From Dillenia suffruticosa (Eukaryota; Streptophyta; Magnoliopsida; Dilleniales; Dilleniaceae), in the NCBI GenBank assembly GCA_033439265.1, contig JAVTVX010000013.1, forward strand, positions 16,472,500-16,536,499: a stretch of DNA of 64,000 nucleotides. Reading direction: 5' to 3'. Under the pieces are notes generated by a model. The model was not told the DNA's origin. It did no database searches and saw only the letters and a program-made list of their open reading frames with translations. Position numbers and translations under genes: made by a program. Shown one piece after another: positions 42,947 through 56,023 of this stretch. Every line of letters starts with the position of its first letter. The first letter of the stretch is position 1.

Positions 42947-45900
42947 ATCTTCCAAACTTGTCCGACATACTTTTTAATCAAGACATAAAAACTCGCTAAT
43001 GCAAACAAATTCAAATGTCATATAATAATGAGTATTATATCACGTTCATTGCATATACATACAATTACACTCTACGCAATCCTAGAAGTTTTACATGTTT
43101 CAGAAATACATCTCTAGGTATCGGTTTCGTGAATGGTTCAGCCACCATTAAATGCATAGATAAATACTTCAATGTTACCTCTCTCTTTTCAACAATGTCT
43201 CGAATAAAGTTGAATTTCATATCGATGTGTTTGGTTTTCCCATGATATTTGGGATCTTTCGTATAAGCAATAGCTGATTAACTATCACTATAAATTGTCA
43301 CAATTTCCACTTTGTCGCTTACGATTCCCAGATGTTGTAAAAACTGTTTTAACCAAATACATTCCTGAACTGCTGAAACACAAGCTACAAAATTTGCTTC
43401 CATCATAAACAGTGATACACATGTTTGTTTATTGCTTCTCCAAGAGATGTCGCTTTTATTTAGCAAAAAAACATAATCTGAGGTGGATTTACGTTCATCT
43501 AAGTCACTACCCCAATCAGCATCTGTGTATCCGCTCAATAACAAGTCATTTCCTTGATAACAAAGGGAATAATTCGTAGTTCCTTTCAGATATCTTAAAA
43601 TCCTCTTCACAGCTGTCCAGTGATCTTTATCTGGATTGGATTGATACCTACTGACCAAATCCACGGCATAGCAGATGTCAAAGCGAGTACACATCATAGC
43701 ATATATCAGACTCCCAATAGCGTTGAATACAGTTCTTTTGACATCTCATGTTTTTCATTAACGATTTTTGGGCACATTGCTAAACTTAAACTTTCGCCTT
43801 TAGTCACAGGAGTATCAATAGATTTACAGCTATCCATCCTAAATCGTTCCAAAATCTTTTTAATGTAAAATTCTTGAGATAAGACTAACAATCTCTTGAT
43901 ATTCAGAACATACTCCATATCATTTCCAGCTAACAATATGTCATCGACATACAGATTTAGAATTATAAACTTATCATTAGATTTTTTCACGTAAACACAA
44001 TGGTATTCCTCTATCATTACGAAGTCATAAAAGATTACGGATGTTCGAAATCTCAAATACCATTGTCTTGAAGACTGTTTGAGGCCATAAATTGATATAT
44101 TCAATTTACAAACTTTGTTTTCTTGACCTTTAACTATGAAATCTATTGGCTGTTCCATGTAAATTTCTTCTGTAAGTTCTTCGTTGAGAAACACAGTCTT
44201 TATATCCATTTGATCTAATTCTAAATCTAAATTGGTTACAATAGCTAACAATAGACAAATATAGGCAAATTTCACTACTGGTGAAAATTTTTCTTCATAA
44301 TCAATACCCTCTTGTCCCGTATAATCTTTTGCCACCAACCGAACTTTGTACCTCTCAATTGCTCCATCAATTTTACGTTTAATCTTGAGAACCCATTTGT
44401 TTCTAATAGGTTTGCGCCTAGGTGGAAAATCAACCAGTTCCTAAACATGGTTGGAATCCATCGACTTTATTTCTTCTTTCATTGTTTTTACCCACTCATC
44501 CTTGGCAGGACAAGATAAAGCCTCGTTCACATTTTTCGGCTCATTCTCATCTTATGGAGAAATGATAAAAGTGTGTTATTCAATTTCGTAATGATGTTTG
44601 GGCACACCTTTCCTAATATTTTTCCAAATTGACGATTTGTTTGCATCGTTAGAATTTGAATCCCTCCTACTGAAATCATCTAGAGATTCAACTTCTCATA
44701 ATTCTCTTGATTCATCCTGCACGGATCCATCATTTGAATTATTTAATTCAAACAAAAGTTCTCCTTCTGTTATATCACCTTTACTAGAAAAATTATTTTC
44801 CAAAAATGTCACATTTTGTGATTCAGTTTCGGTTACAATACCATTTTCTCTTTCACCGATGAACACATAACCTTTTAACTGATGAAAATATCTAATAAAG
44901 ATAAATTTTTTCCTCCAATGACCAAACTTTCCAAATTTATTAGAAGGATCATGAACATATGCTGCTGATCCCCAATGTCTAAAACCAATCAGACTTGGTG
45001 TCTTACCAGTCCAAAGTTCGTACAGTGTTGTGGATACTGTTTTTGAAGGCACTCTATTTAAGATATAAGTCGCAGTTAACAATGCATTTCCCTAAAAGGA
45101 AATTGGCAAGTTAGCCTGCGCCATCATAGATCTCATCATTTCCAACAGCGTTCTATTCCTCCTCTTAGTAACACCATTCTGTTGAGACATGTGGGAAATA
45201 GTCAATTGTCTAATTATTTTCTTCTCATTAAACTGATTTGATATATATTCATGTCCTCGATCTGTTCTTAAGGATTTAATCATTCTATCCATTTGATTCT
45301 CCACTTCATTCATATAACGTCGAAAGCACTCAAGTGTTTCAGATTTGTGAGTAATCAAATAGATATGATCAAAACGCATGAAATCATCAATAAAGAAATA
45401 AAATATGACGCTCCATGCCTAACCTTCACATTCATTAGATCACAAATATCAAAGTGAATCAATTGTAATGGAAGTTCAGCTTTCACAGCTTTTCCAAATG
45501 GTTTTCAAGTCATCTTTTCGGCAAAACAATATTCACAATTCAGTAAATCAACTTTAGTAAGCGAACCCAATAATCCTACTTTTAGAAGTCGATTCAATCT
45601 GTCCTGCCTTATGTGACTAAATCTAGCATGCCATATTTTGTCATCTATATTTGCATTACTAGAAAAACAAACATTTAACGAAATATAACGATCAGCATAA
45701 CAGTTAAACATTTGTTTGGCACAATCCAAAATAAGAAATCCATTTAACAGATGTTCAGTACCATAAAATGTACCACTATTATAAATACAAACCCTATCAT
45801 GAGTAAAGTTCAAGTCATAGCCTAATCTAAGAAAAACAATAACAAAGACTAAATTTAGTCGAATTTCTGGTGTAAAGAGAATATCATGTAAGATTAGGAT

Positions 45901-47599
45901 TTGGCCACTTCGTAACTCCAGTTTACAAGTGCCAATCCCTTTGACTTATACTTTTGTATTGTTTCCTACGTATATCCATCTTGTACCAGGAAGAACTCGA
46001 CGAAAGTCCACGAATGCTTCTCGATCTCTCGTCACATGGTTTGTTGTTTCTGAGTCTATAATCCACACAAAATAAGATTTAGAAAATAAAACAGTGTTAG
46101 AGACATATATAACACTTAGAGAAGTGTTACAGGGTGCTACTTTTTTCGACTCGGGACATTCTCGAGCGAAACGACCAAGAGTTTTGCAATTATAACACTT
46201 CAGTTTGCTCTTATCTATCTTTTTCCAAAACCGCTTACGCTTGTTCTTGCGATTGGAATTATTTTTCTTAAACCTTTTTGTAATTTCCTTCCCTTTCTTG
46301 CGCTTGTTCTTGTTCCCCTTCCGTTTAAAACCTAAAACTTTTTGGGAACTTGACTCATCTACAAAGGCAGTAGAAATCAATTTCGTAGCACCAAGCCGCT
46401 CATTTTCGAGTTCTACGTGGCAAGCAGCATCAGCGAAAGTTTTAATGCTATCATTGTAAGTCAGATTGACCTTCAAGTGCTCCCACTAGTTTGGAAGGGA
46501 TCAGATTAAAGCTTGAACCTGTTGCTCATCAAATAAAACATGACCTGCTGACTTCAATTCCCTTATCATGTTTGACATAGTTCTGAGGTATAGTTTGATA
46601 TTGTGATCAGACTTTTTTTTATACGTGTCAAACTTAATAGTCAACTGCCTTAGACGGGTCACACCGGTACCTCCATACTTCTCTCTGAGGTACACCCATA
46701 TGTCATGAGTAGTAGGGAATTGCTCACATTCATGTATGAGATCATCAACTACAGAACTAACTACAAAGCCACGTGCAGTGAAATTTTTTTCTTCCACGCC
46801 TGATAAACTTCTTGATCTCTTTTCTGTTGAGCAGTGTTTCCAATTCCAGAGTCTTGCATGATATGATTGATACCCTTTAAGACATCTTACTCTTCCAGCA
46901 CATACCATATCTTATGACGCCAAATGTCATAATTGTTATCATTAAACTTATCACCTTTATTCAAATCTGCTATTATTGATTTTGATGTCATGGTCTGGAT
47001 TTTCAAAGAGAGATTATTGTAAGTATCATACTCATTCATTCATATAATTTTGTACATGAAATCTAATAAATTTATCATAAACGAATATAAGGTGTAAACT
47101 CGAAAGATCACTAAGTTCACAATCATCACCCATAATCCAAATGTTCGATAATCATAAATTTGATTTCAAAATAGTAAAATTCTTTAAGTTTTATGTGAGA
47201 ATTACTTAAATTCTACCAACCTAAAAGTTTTCACTAAAATCATGTGAATTTAGAACATATCTTTTCACATGCTCGCATAAATATACAAAATATACACATT
47301 CTTAATATATATATATATATATAAAAAAATATTACATCATATGTTCATGATATTGTTCTCATCACAGTAGATAACTATGCACAAAAAAAATATATATATA
47401 TATACAATCAAATTTCTTTTTTATTATCTTTCTTATCTTCCATATACATGCGAGTGACCATATTGACCATCACAACTGAAAATCTATCTTTCGGAGTGAA
47501 TCTCCTAACAGTTTGGGGTGCAGAGCCATTGATTTTTAAAGACAACGCCCTTTTCATTTTAATCTCTATCTCCCTAACTTTCCACATCCTAAGCAGTTT

Positions 47600-47902
47600 T
47601 AGTCTGAAATCTTTGAATTAGAACCACTTATTATCCTCTAATATTTTGTCAGCCATTCCAACCAAATGATCAGTGAGGGAGTTTCTAATAATCTTAATCT
47701 CGGCTTCGTCCCCTCCAAACCAGTGACCCAAACGCCGAAATTCATAACGTTTTCGACTCATAACCCACAAATATTGCTGTAAAGTGTGTGTTGCTTTCAT
47801 TTTATAATGCAACATGATATACAACTTTGCCAAACGTTCCGGGGTCCTCTCATCTCTGCATCTCCCCCGGAAAGGTGCAAGGGTATGTCTGATTCTCACC
47901 AT
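47600..47902 (-). mobile_element. Extra gag-like relic in the leader of the second copia element (fossil)
   Basis: A minus-strand stretch reads ERLAKLYIMLHYKMKATHTL and QQYLWVMS, resembling the copia gag pattern KLR-LTYRF-TYKKRPDHTMKQHLMHMS of the first element, then EIKIIRNSLTD in the position of VIQSLPDSW. It lies upstream of the main gag, so it is either a second element's remnant or an old rearrangement. It is a fossil. Confidence 0.45.
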
Positions 47903-48213
47903 ATTCCTAAAATGGGGTAAACATTAGATTGGATATAAAACCAAATAAAAAATTTTAAAACACTATCCACAATTTATATTTAAATCAACGAGTACAAATC
48001 AAATATGTGTTATAAAAATTTAATTCAGGTATGCATAAACTAAACAATATTTTTTCAAACATGTGAAATTTTCAGAAATTTGTCTCACTTGTTAATTGAT
48101 TTTTCTGTAATTTTCAAATAAAATTTTACTAATTTAAAATTAATAGATACTTTTAGTCAAAAAAAATTAAAATTACAGAAAAAAATAATCAAAAAATAAT
48201 AAAAAAATTAAAA

Positions 48214-48326
48214 AAAAGGGGCCTGAGAGGGTGCGTCACACGCCCTCACGTGCCATTGGGTGGTGGCGGCGCGTGAGTGACCCGCCCACGCGCCCAAGCG
48301 GCGCGTAAAGCCCACGCGCCGCCTTC
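48214..48326. repeat. GC-rich CACGCGCC patch in the second copia leader
   Basis: A GC-rich island in an otherwise AT-rich leader with CACACGCCC, CACGTGCC, GGCGCGTGAG, CCCACGCGCCC and CCCACGCGCCGCC. Position and motif correspond to the larger cluster at 3.93-4.35 kb in the first element. Confidence 0.65.
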
Positions 48327-48881
48327 CCAGCGAAATCCGACTACCGGATTTTGCCTACCTTCCCATTTTTGGGGTCTCTGAATCTAATGGTGCTGTCAGT
48401 TTTCTGATCTGAGATCTGGATCATGACGTTTGAGCTTCACAGCCCACGGCCCGAGAGTGGGATTGTGCTGACGTCACTGTTCGTCTTCTTCATGCAGAAA
48501 ATTTTTTTCTGCATTTTAATCCTAATTTCTCTAAACCATATCTCATTCATTTCTGAACCGTTTTGCATGTTTTTTATATGGTTAGAAAGGATTTTTTATG
48601 GGGAATTTAACCATACAAGTATTAAATCATAAAACCTATCATGCAAATAGATATTAGCATTTTCATTTTTGGCTAGGGTTTAATTTTTCTCCAAAAATAC
48701 ATAACGACCATGCATGAAACTTTGTAAAACAATTCCTAATATCATGGGTACTCTACGTTTCAAATTTCAAAGCATTTTGTGATTTATAATTAAAGTTACC
48801 ATTTTCAATTTTTTTAAAAAAAATGAAACTCAAAAATATATCAAAAAATAGGAAACACCCTAAATCATACTCTGATATTAA

Positions 48882-49256
48882 TGAAAGCATTCTCTGACAC
48901 ATTTACAACGAAATAAATATTTAATGTCCTAAGATTTAGGGTTGGATCACTAATCTTTTCGATATACGGGTGCGAAAAATGTCACCAATGGATCAATCTC
49001 CTTCTTGTTCACAATCCAAGAATCTTTTTCATAAAATGGAAATTGTATATTGTGTAAATATATCTTCTTCCTCACAATGTGTTTCTTCTCTCTCAACCTT
49101 CAAGCATCATAGATGGTTATTAGGGAGTTTAGAATTGGTTTTTCTCTTAAAAAACCATTCTCTCCATTCCCTCCATTTGAAAATTCAAATGGGTTTAAAG
49201 GAATGGATTTGGATCAAACCCATATGGGCGACCCGATCTAGTACCTGTAACTTACA
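48882..49256 (-). repeat. 5' LTR of the second copia element, shortened
   Basis: Begins TGAAAGCATTCTCTGAC beside a degenerate initiator-Met primer site. It aligns with the 3' LTR until about ATGGGCGACCCGATCTAG...TAACTTACAT, after which similarity stops, so its outer two thirds are missing. Confidence 0.75.
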
Positions 49257-49817
49257 TAAAGAATGTTCAAAATATGAGAATAGCAAATTCTGGGAATTCA
49301 AATTTACTTCTTTGAAAACAATGAATAAATAGGTTCCCTTTTTTTAGAGTCATTTCTCTTTTATGTATATTATCTTATCTTATGTTAATTTCGTTAGTCA
49401 AATAAAATTTTATTATGAAATGACATAAAAATTTTAAAATGAAATATATTTTTGCATAAATATGTATAAAGTAAAATTATTATATAAAAAAGTTTTTTTT
49501 AAACCAAAAGCAACCTAAATAATGCAGGTTATTTTTTAAAATATTAGGTTTAAAATTGAAAATGGTTTTTGTTTAATATTAAGTTAAGTATTGAAAATGA
49601 TATTGGTATCGTTAAAATTAATTTGATTTTAAAATAATATTATTTTAAATTTTAAAAAATAATGAAAATAAAAAAATGGTTCGATTTTTAAAAATCGACT
49701 TAAGGTTTGTTCCCGGGAATTCTACTTCAAATTCGATTCGGAGGGCACGCAACTCAAGGCAGAGAGTGGGGCAGGGATTGGGCCTCTGCTGCGTTTGTCC
49801 TACTTTCAAAACAGAGG

Positions 49818-49854
<37 letters not shown>

Positions 49855-50256
49855 CTGCTGTGAAAGAGAGAGGAGACTTTGACTTTTACCAAGTGTATGA
49901 CCGAATCCAGAAATTCGACGTGAAGGCGAACTTGGAATTCGATTTTCTAAAAATTCAACTTTCGACAATCTATAGGAAAATCCATTTCGATTTCAATATT
50001 TCTTAGAATCAAATTAAAATAACAATATTAATATCATTTTTAAAAAATTTTTGAAAACCATTAATTCCTTTTCTTTTTCTTGCCACCTTGAAAGAAGTGA
50101 TTGGAATTTAAATGGGAGAAATGATAACGTGACAGACCATAATGCCACGGCAGAGTTACCGTTTTTCAACGCACCTGTCGTCTCTCTCTGCCTCTCTGTC
50201 CTCAATAAAGCTTTGTTAGACGAAACTAGGGTTTCTTCTGTAATCAATTCACACAA
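49257..50256. other. Promoter region of the calcineurin B-like gene with an inverted-repeat structure
   Basis: Contains a GA tract at 49825-49850 and imperfect inverted arms at about 49559-49740 and 49900-50071. From about 50080 the sequence is probably 5' untranslated leader of the plus-strand gene. The old copia LTR ends about 1 kb upstream of the start codon. Confidence 0.4.
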
Positions 50257-50761
50257 ATGGGGAACACATCTTCAATGCTGACTCAATACGACATCGAAGA
50301 AGTTCAACAATATTGCAACCACACCTGTATGTTATGTATCACTCTGAATTGCAGTTTCAAAATTTTCAAATTTGGGTTTTGTTGAGTACCTATTTCTGTG
50401 AAAATTGGATTTATTAGGGTTCGGTGTTTCATTGAGCAGTTTCGCAGCAAGAGATCGTGGCTCTCTATGGGAGGTTTTGTCAACTCGATCGTAATGGTGG
50501 TGGTTTCGTCTCCGCTGATGAGTTCATGTCTTTGCCAGAATTTGCTGTTAATCCTCTCTCTCAGGTTCTCCCTTTCCCTCTCTCTGTCTCTTTCTACATT
50601 TGAATGATACAATGACTGAATTGCACATTGTTGATTCCTTCTGGTTTTTGAATTTTGTTTAGAGGTTGTTAGGGATGGTGAATGTGTTAAATTTCAAGGA
50701 ATTTGTGGGTTTCCTGTCTAATTTCAGTCCCCGAGCCAGCTTGCAACAGAAAATTGAATGT

Positions 50762-50810
<49 letters not shown>

Positions 50811-53263
50811 CGCACGCATTTTGAGTTTTGGGTGCGTGAGAATATAGTTTTGAATTGTTAGTTTGGTGTTTGATTTATTAATAGTTATCTTCAAAATCTA
50901 TGATGTGGATTGCCATGGAAGGGTTACATTTGACAATATGCTAGGCATCATGAGGGACTTAACTGGGCAGTACATATCTGAGCAACAACTACAGGTTTGT
51001 CCATGTCTTAATCTAAATAAAGCAATTTTCCGGTGAATGACACCATATCTGATAGTTTGGATTTAAAACTACAATCCACCTCGTTAAAAGGTTGTTCTGT
51101 AAAATCTTGAATCATTTATACTTTCAGCTGGCCCGAGTTTTTTATTTTATTCAGATATGAAAAGCTTTGGAATAGGTCTCCCAAATACTTCCTTTGGCCC
51201 GTAGGTATTATTTTTTCTGAAGATAGTTAAGGTGTTCCGATGAGCATGAAACAGGAAACATTTTGGGAATTAGAAATAAAGTGCAGATGTTTTTCTGTAG
51301 GAACAATATTCCAGATTTAGAAAAGAGGTGAACATGTAGTCTTATTTTGAGATGACTTGATATTGTGAAGTTACAAAGACCACCCCTCTAAACGTTAAGA
51401 GGATTGAATTATATGTTTTGGATATTGTGTCATGGTCATTGACAACATATGGATGGGACTAAGCTTCTGAAAACACTTATGCATCTGCTTCAAATAGTTA
51501 ACTACTTAGATTTCTAGCTACAAAATGATATTCGAAATAGGTCCAAGTGTTGATCCGATGCATTGTGTCTTCTGTTTGTTGCAGCAAGTTTTAACTCTAG
51601 TCCTTGAGGATGCTGGCTACACAAAAGATTCTTCATTAGTTCTATCTGACTTTATGAAGGTATTTAAGAAGTACATAGATGCCACCCAGAAATTGTGTTT
51701 CTCTATCTCCCTTTTTTTTTTCTGGTAGTAGAATATCAGTCATTCTTTGAACTCAAGTGTATAATTCTTGTTTTGTTTTCCTTTTTATATTAATGCCATC
51801 TCCTCTTCTGCAACATCACCAGCCATGGAGGAGTGAAAGTATACTGTAGAAGAAAAAAAGAAAATAGAGAATTTGATGATGAACATTGTGCTTTCTAACA
51901 GGACCGATGCTGGAATAGCACACTGCATGCAAGGAACTTGAATTTGGGATCATTAATATAAGGGTTCTAAAAGGTTTCACATTCATATAGAGATTTTCTG
52001 AATAAGGTGATTGCAGCTTATTGAATGGCATAAGGCCCTTACTAGCTGCTCCTTAGTTGTATAATTTTGAGGAATAGAAGAACTGTATCTTTCCTTTCAA
52101 GAGATTGCTTTGACGCTTAAGACATGGAAGTCTTATTGAAATGACTTTTTCTTTTTAAACCAGTGGAAGTAATTGAAGTCCCTAAACTAATAATATTTTA
52201 ACCATTAACAGCAAGCTAAACAAATGAAGTGAAGTGACCACAAAGGCTGAGACGTGGGGCTGAGTCCCAAAAGATTTAAATCTTTCATTGGGATAAAAGT
52301 AATATCTTGAGACTCTTGTGTAAGCTCTTATTACATCAGACTCTTCTGACCTTGAAAAACGGAGTTTTGGTGTCTTGTAATTTTTTAGAGTTGTTCTCCT
52401 GGTCCTAGGATTCTAAGCTTCACGTTCCAGGTGGCATCGTGTTCAATATATCTTGCATGCAGATTCCTGGCAAAGGGGATTGGGTTACTAATATATCACT
52501 CTCTGAACTGAAAATGATATAAATTCTGGTTTCTTGGATTACATGTGCAGGAACCTAAAGCAGCGCAAGCTGTGTTTCAGTTATGGTATCCCTATATTTT
52601 GTTGTTACCCCTGATAAAAGAATAGCTTTTGCAAAGGTTGTTTTAACCTACCTTTGATTTGATTTGATTTTCTACATATATCTTCGGGGCAATGGTACAT
52701 GCATATGTTATATTTGTGCCTTTATAGATTCTAAGCTACTACTCTTGGTCTTATTTAATCTTGATTACCCAATATGGATTGCTACGTGCTTTATGATGTA
52801 TATAGAGATTGGTGAACTCTTATTTTTGAATCCCAATCTCCTTTTGTTGTTTTTTCTTTTCTTTTTGTGTTATTAGGATATCTTATCCACCTCCTTTGCC
52901 TTGATAGCTAACAAATTTTTTTTTAGCTAAAAGGAGTTCCGTGGGATGGTTTCCAGATGCTACCCTTGCCACACATAGAATTGAGATTGGGACCACGTTT
53001 TCTTTTTGCAATCCAACCTGCTACATTCTTGAAAGATGCACGTCTTTTCCATGAAAATTATGCAGATTTTCTGCTGTATATTCTTTGTTTACAAGCGAGT
53101 CTGACATTTCTTTTAATGCGTTTTTCTTAATAAGCCATAAGCAAACTATGCTTGACTGTAGAAGATAGGTATCCATCCAATCAATTAAGTCCTTTATTTA
53201 TTTATTTGGCAGATTCTTGGCAACTCTGGCTTGAAGATGGAAGTGGAAATTCCAGTGGATTAA
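50257..53263 (+). CDS. Calcineurin B-like EF-hand protein, 175 aa, six exons
   Basis: Six plus-strand exons, all GT-AG: 50257-50326, 50440-50564, 50663-50759, 50885-50994, 51585-51659 and 53213-53263, total 175 aa. It begins MGNTSSML, a fitting N-myristoylation signal (Gly2, Ser6), as in calcineurin B. Loop one is DRNGGGFVSADE (40-51) with Gly at the fifth position. The second hand is degenerate. Loop three is DVDCHGRVTFDN (104-115) with Asn in place of the final Glu. The fourth (LEDAGYTKDSSLVLSDF) lacks the acidic ligands. It ends KMEVEIPVD. I recall Arabidopsis At3g18430, also 175 aa, as the counterpart. Plants lack classical calcineurin A, so the partner is unknown; a membrane-linked regulatory role is inference. 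No break is seen. Confidence 0.9.
50765..50808. repeat. (TC)22 tract just after a 5' splice site
   Basis: A perfect TC tract begins five bases after the intron 3 donor of the calcineurin B-like gene (GTAATTCTCTC). The intron is only 125 bases, so the tract makes up about a third of it. Confidence 0.95.
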
Positions 53264-53689
53264 AGTGATAAATAAATGTAGGCCTCACATGAAAAGCTAT
53301 TTATTTCACTTTCCGTGTGCCAGATTCACAGACACCTGCTTCTTGGTGAACATGAATTTTTTTTAATGAATTGTTGTCTGTAAATCAGCACAATAATGCA
53401 TTTGCTGTTAGGTCTGTGGTTAGTATCAGTTGAAAATTCAATTACTCGTCTCAACAATCAGTCCTTATGATAAATCTCATCAATGAAATTTTGCCCTAGC
53501 CGCTCAGTTGCATCCATTGCCTAGTGTAGAGGTGCTTGTGTGGCTGGAATGGAAGTGAAAACTTGGTTGACCTAGCTTTGACATGTATGAGTTTAATTTT
53601 GAAATTTAGGAGTCTTTTCTTAATGCATCAAACATGATTCTTGATGTTGTTGAATGATATTATTTCCTTGGTTGTTGGATTAGATTAGA

Positions 53690-53860
53690 TTGGTTACTGA
53701 GAGTATTACTATTTAGAATTATATTTTAATTAATTCGATTCGAGTATTATTAGATCTAATTTAGGACGAGTTCTCTCAACGTAATTTTTTTTTATTTCTA
53801 AATTTTAAATTTGAAACTTGATTAATGGATTTAGTATTTTTATCGAGTAAATCAATTGAC
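53690..53860 (-). repeat. SINE-like repeat copy
   Basis: Contains TTAATTAATTCGATTCGAGT, ATTAGATCTAATTTAGGACG, AGTTCTCTCAACG, a T run and TTTGAAACTTGATTAATGGA, collinear with the copies at 6.2 and 17.2 kb. Confidence 0.55.
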
Positions 53861-54337
53861 TATTTGTTATAATATTGTATTGTATTTTCATTTAATCATT
53901 GCATACGAGTTCAATAGATGCCCCATTTTTGGCACACTGCTTGCAATGCATGGGGAAATTGATTTTGGAAGCTTCTCCCTATTGAGGGTATATTTGTTAG
54001 GTGAATTTTGATGTGATTTGGTGAATATTTTTTGTGAACATTAAGATTCATGTGTGTGAAAATCATAAATTTTTTGGGACATGTTTCAAAATTTTCACCA
54101 AATCTCACATTAATTTTGATCAACTTTAATTTACTAAACACGCTTTGTCCATTCAATGGGTTATTCTTGTATACCCACACAACTTTCATTGCAATACAAA
54201 ATCTGGTGCAATCGTATACGCTTGTTATCTCAAATGAGGTACAAAACCAGACATTGCACGTGTCGTACCTAAGTTACGAACAAGATATGGCCGTTTCATG
54301 ACTTCATATTCATACATTTGACTTGCCACCGCACCCT

Positions 54338-54398
54338 ATCCCTTATGAAATACTCTATACTCTCTCTATCCCTTATGAAATACTCTATACTCTCTCTC
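54338..54398. repeat. Tandem duplication of about 30 bp
   Basis: The unit TATCCCTTATGAAATACTCT plus ATACTCTCTC occurs twice in succession without visible differences, followed by a CT-rich tail. Confidence 0.85.
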
Positions 54399-55849
54399 TC
54401 CCTCTCTCTCTCTCTCTATACATCGAATTCGAACTATATATAATATCTTTATGTAATGATGGTCGGCAAAGAGGAATGGACTAAACAACACATTGTAGCC
54501 GTTGAGATGGCCATAATGGCTTTTTAAAATTCAAAAATCCTTAAAAGCCGCTTTGCGGGAAAATGAAGGCCCCATGTGTCATTATTACTGGACCAGTTAT
54601 TTTATTTCTTTATGCGAAAAGAAACGTGACTTCTGACTTTAATCTCATGATTAATAATGGATAACCTTTAAAAAGTCAAGACTTGCTAGATAAATTTTGA
54701 CACTTGTTATTTTTTTTTTGTTGGGTAAACTCAAATTCGGAGCGTATGGTGAGGGAGAACGTAATACTTGAGTCAAAACTCTTTCGCACAGTTGTTATAT
54801 TTTTAGTAAAATAATTTCCTTCTAAATATATACCCAAAGTAAAAAAAATGAAAATCAATAAACTCTTTCTATTAATTCTAAAAAAAGTATGAGTTGAATT
54901 ATGAAAATTTTATTTTTGCATCCATCAAATTATTTAATAATTGGCTATTTTTTAGATGACTACGTTTTTAATTACTTAAGTGAAAAACAAAAAACTCTTT
55001 CTCATAATTCTAAAAGGAGTGGAATTGTGAAAGTTGCTATTTTAAAATTATTTACTAATTGACTATTTGTTTTTACGGTTTATGTTTCTTTGATAATTTT
55101 TGCATGTCGAATTAGTACATAATTTATTTTGGAGAAATTCACGCAACAAACATAAAATTAAACTAAATTCAAATCCATAATTGTTGGAGAAGCGAGCTCC
55201 TAGAAAATACAAACCCAATTGGTCATCGTTGAGGTTGAACAAAAATAGAAATGAATAAAAAATGATATAAAAAATAGTATTTTATAAAAATAAAAAAAAA
55301 CAAAAACGTAAAAAAATATAAATAATCAAATATATAATTATTAATTATAAAAAAAATAACATAAAAACAAAAATTAAATTAAATAGTCAAATAATTTATT
55401 ATATATAAAAAAGTATATTTATATTTAAATATTAATTAATATAAAAATTTTTATATAAGTATTAATTAATTTAATATGTTTATATTTTAAAAATAGAAAA
55501 ATTTTCAGATATGAAAAATATTAATATTAAGAAATTTATTATGAAGTTTCCGTGCAACTGGGTCATCTCTTTCCCAAAAATCACTCTCTCTCACTTTTAC
55601 CAAACAAAGCCGTTGAAAAAGATGAAAGAATCTGTACATTATTTTTTTTTTTTCATGCTGTTGTTGCTGTTTTTGGGGGAAATTCTTCTGTCTAAATAAC
55701 ATTGAGCCCAAGAAAAAAAAAAGTTTACAGATTTTATATGGTGGGTTATGCTCCGCACTGGAAAAAAGAGTAAGAATCGTGGCGTGTATATTTGGGTGTT
55801 TGCTCTTCTGAAATCTTGGAAATTGTGATAGGTTCTGATTTTTGGTTTA

Positions 55850-55977
55850 CAAATCTGTGGGTTGTAATCTTTGTTCAGGTACTTCAGCTGTTGGGAGTTG
55901 GACGAAGAAGTGTGTGATTCTACTGTAACATCTTCTTCATCTTCTTCTTCTTCTTCTTCTTCTTCTTCACCTCCTAC

Positions 55978-56023
<46 letters not shown>

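Larger units (their letters stand above)
41712..49256 (-). mobile_element. Ty1/copia LTR retrotransposon, second copy (fossil)
   Basis: A complete-order but broken copia element on the minus strand. From high to low coordinate: shortened 5' LTR (48882-49256), degenerate primer site at about 48871-48881, leader with a GC-rich patch, gag (about 45.9-46.99 kb, zinc knuckle CYNCKTLGRFARECP), protease/pre-integrase (about 45.45-45.9 kb), integrase (about 44.6-45.45 kb), reverse transcriptase (about 43.7-44.55 kb, with [11 protein letters not shown]) and RNase H ending about 43.07 kb, then a polypurine-like stretch and the 3' LTR. It carries many breaks, at least six. The aligned parts of the two LTRs differ at roughly one base in eight by eye, so the insertion is several million years old under usual plant rates. 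Gag and integrase resemble those of the first element. Confidence 0.9.
53264..55900. other. 3' region of the calcineurin B-like gene, then AT-rich spacer
   Basis: The first few hundred bases are probably 3' UTR. Beyond lies a SINE-like copy at about 53690-53860, a tandem duplication at 54338-54398 and AT-rich sequence. The stretch from about 55550 is upstream sequence of the GTD-binding gene. Confidence 0.4.
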
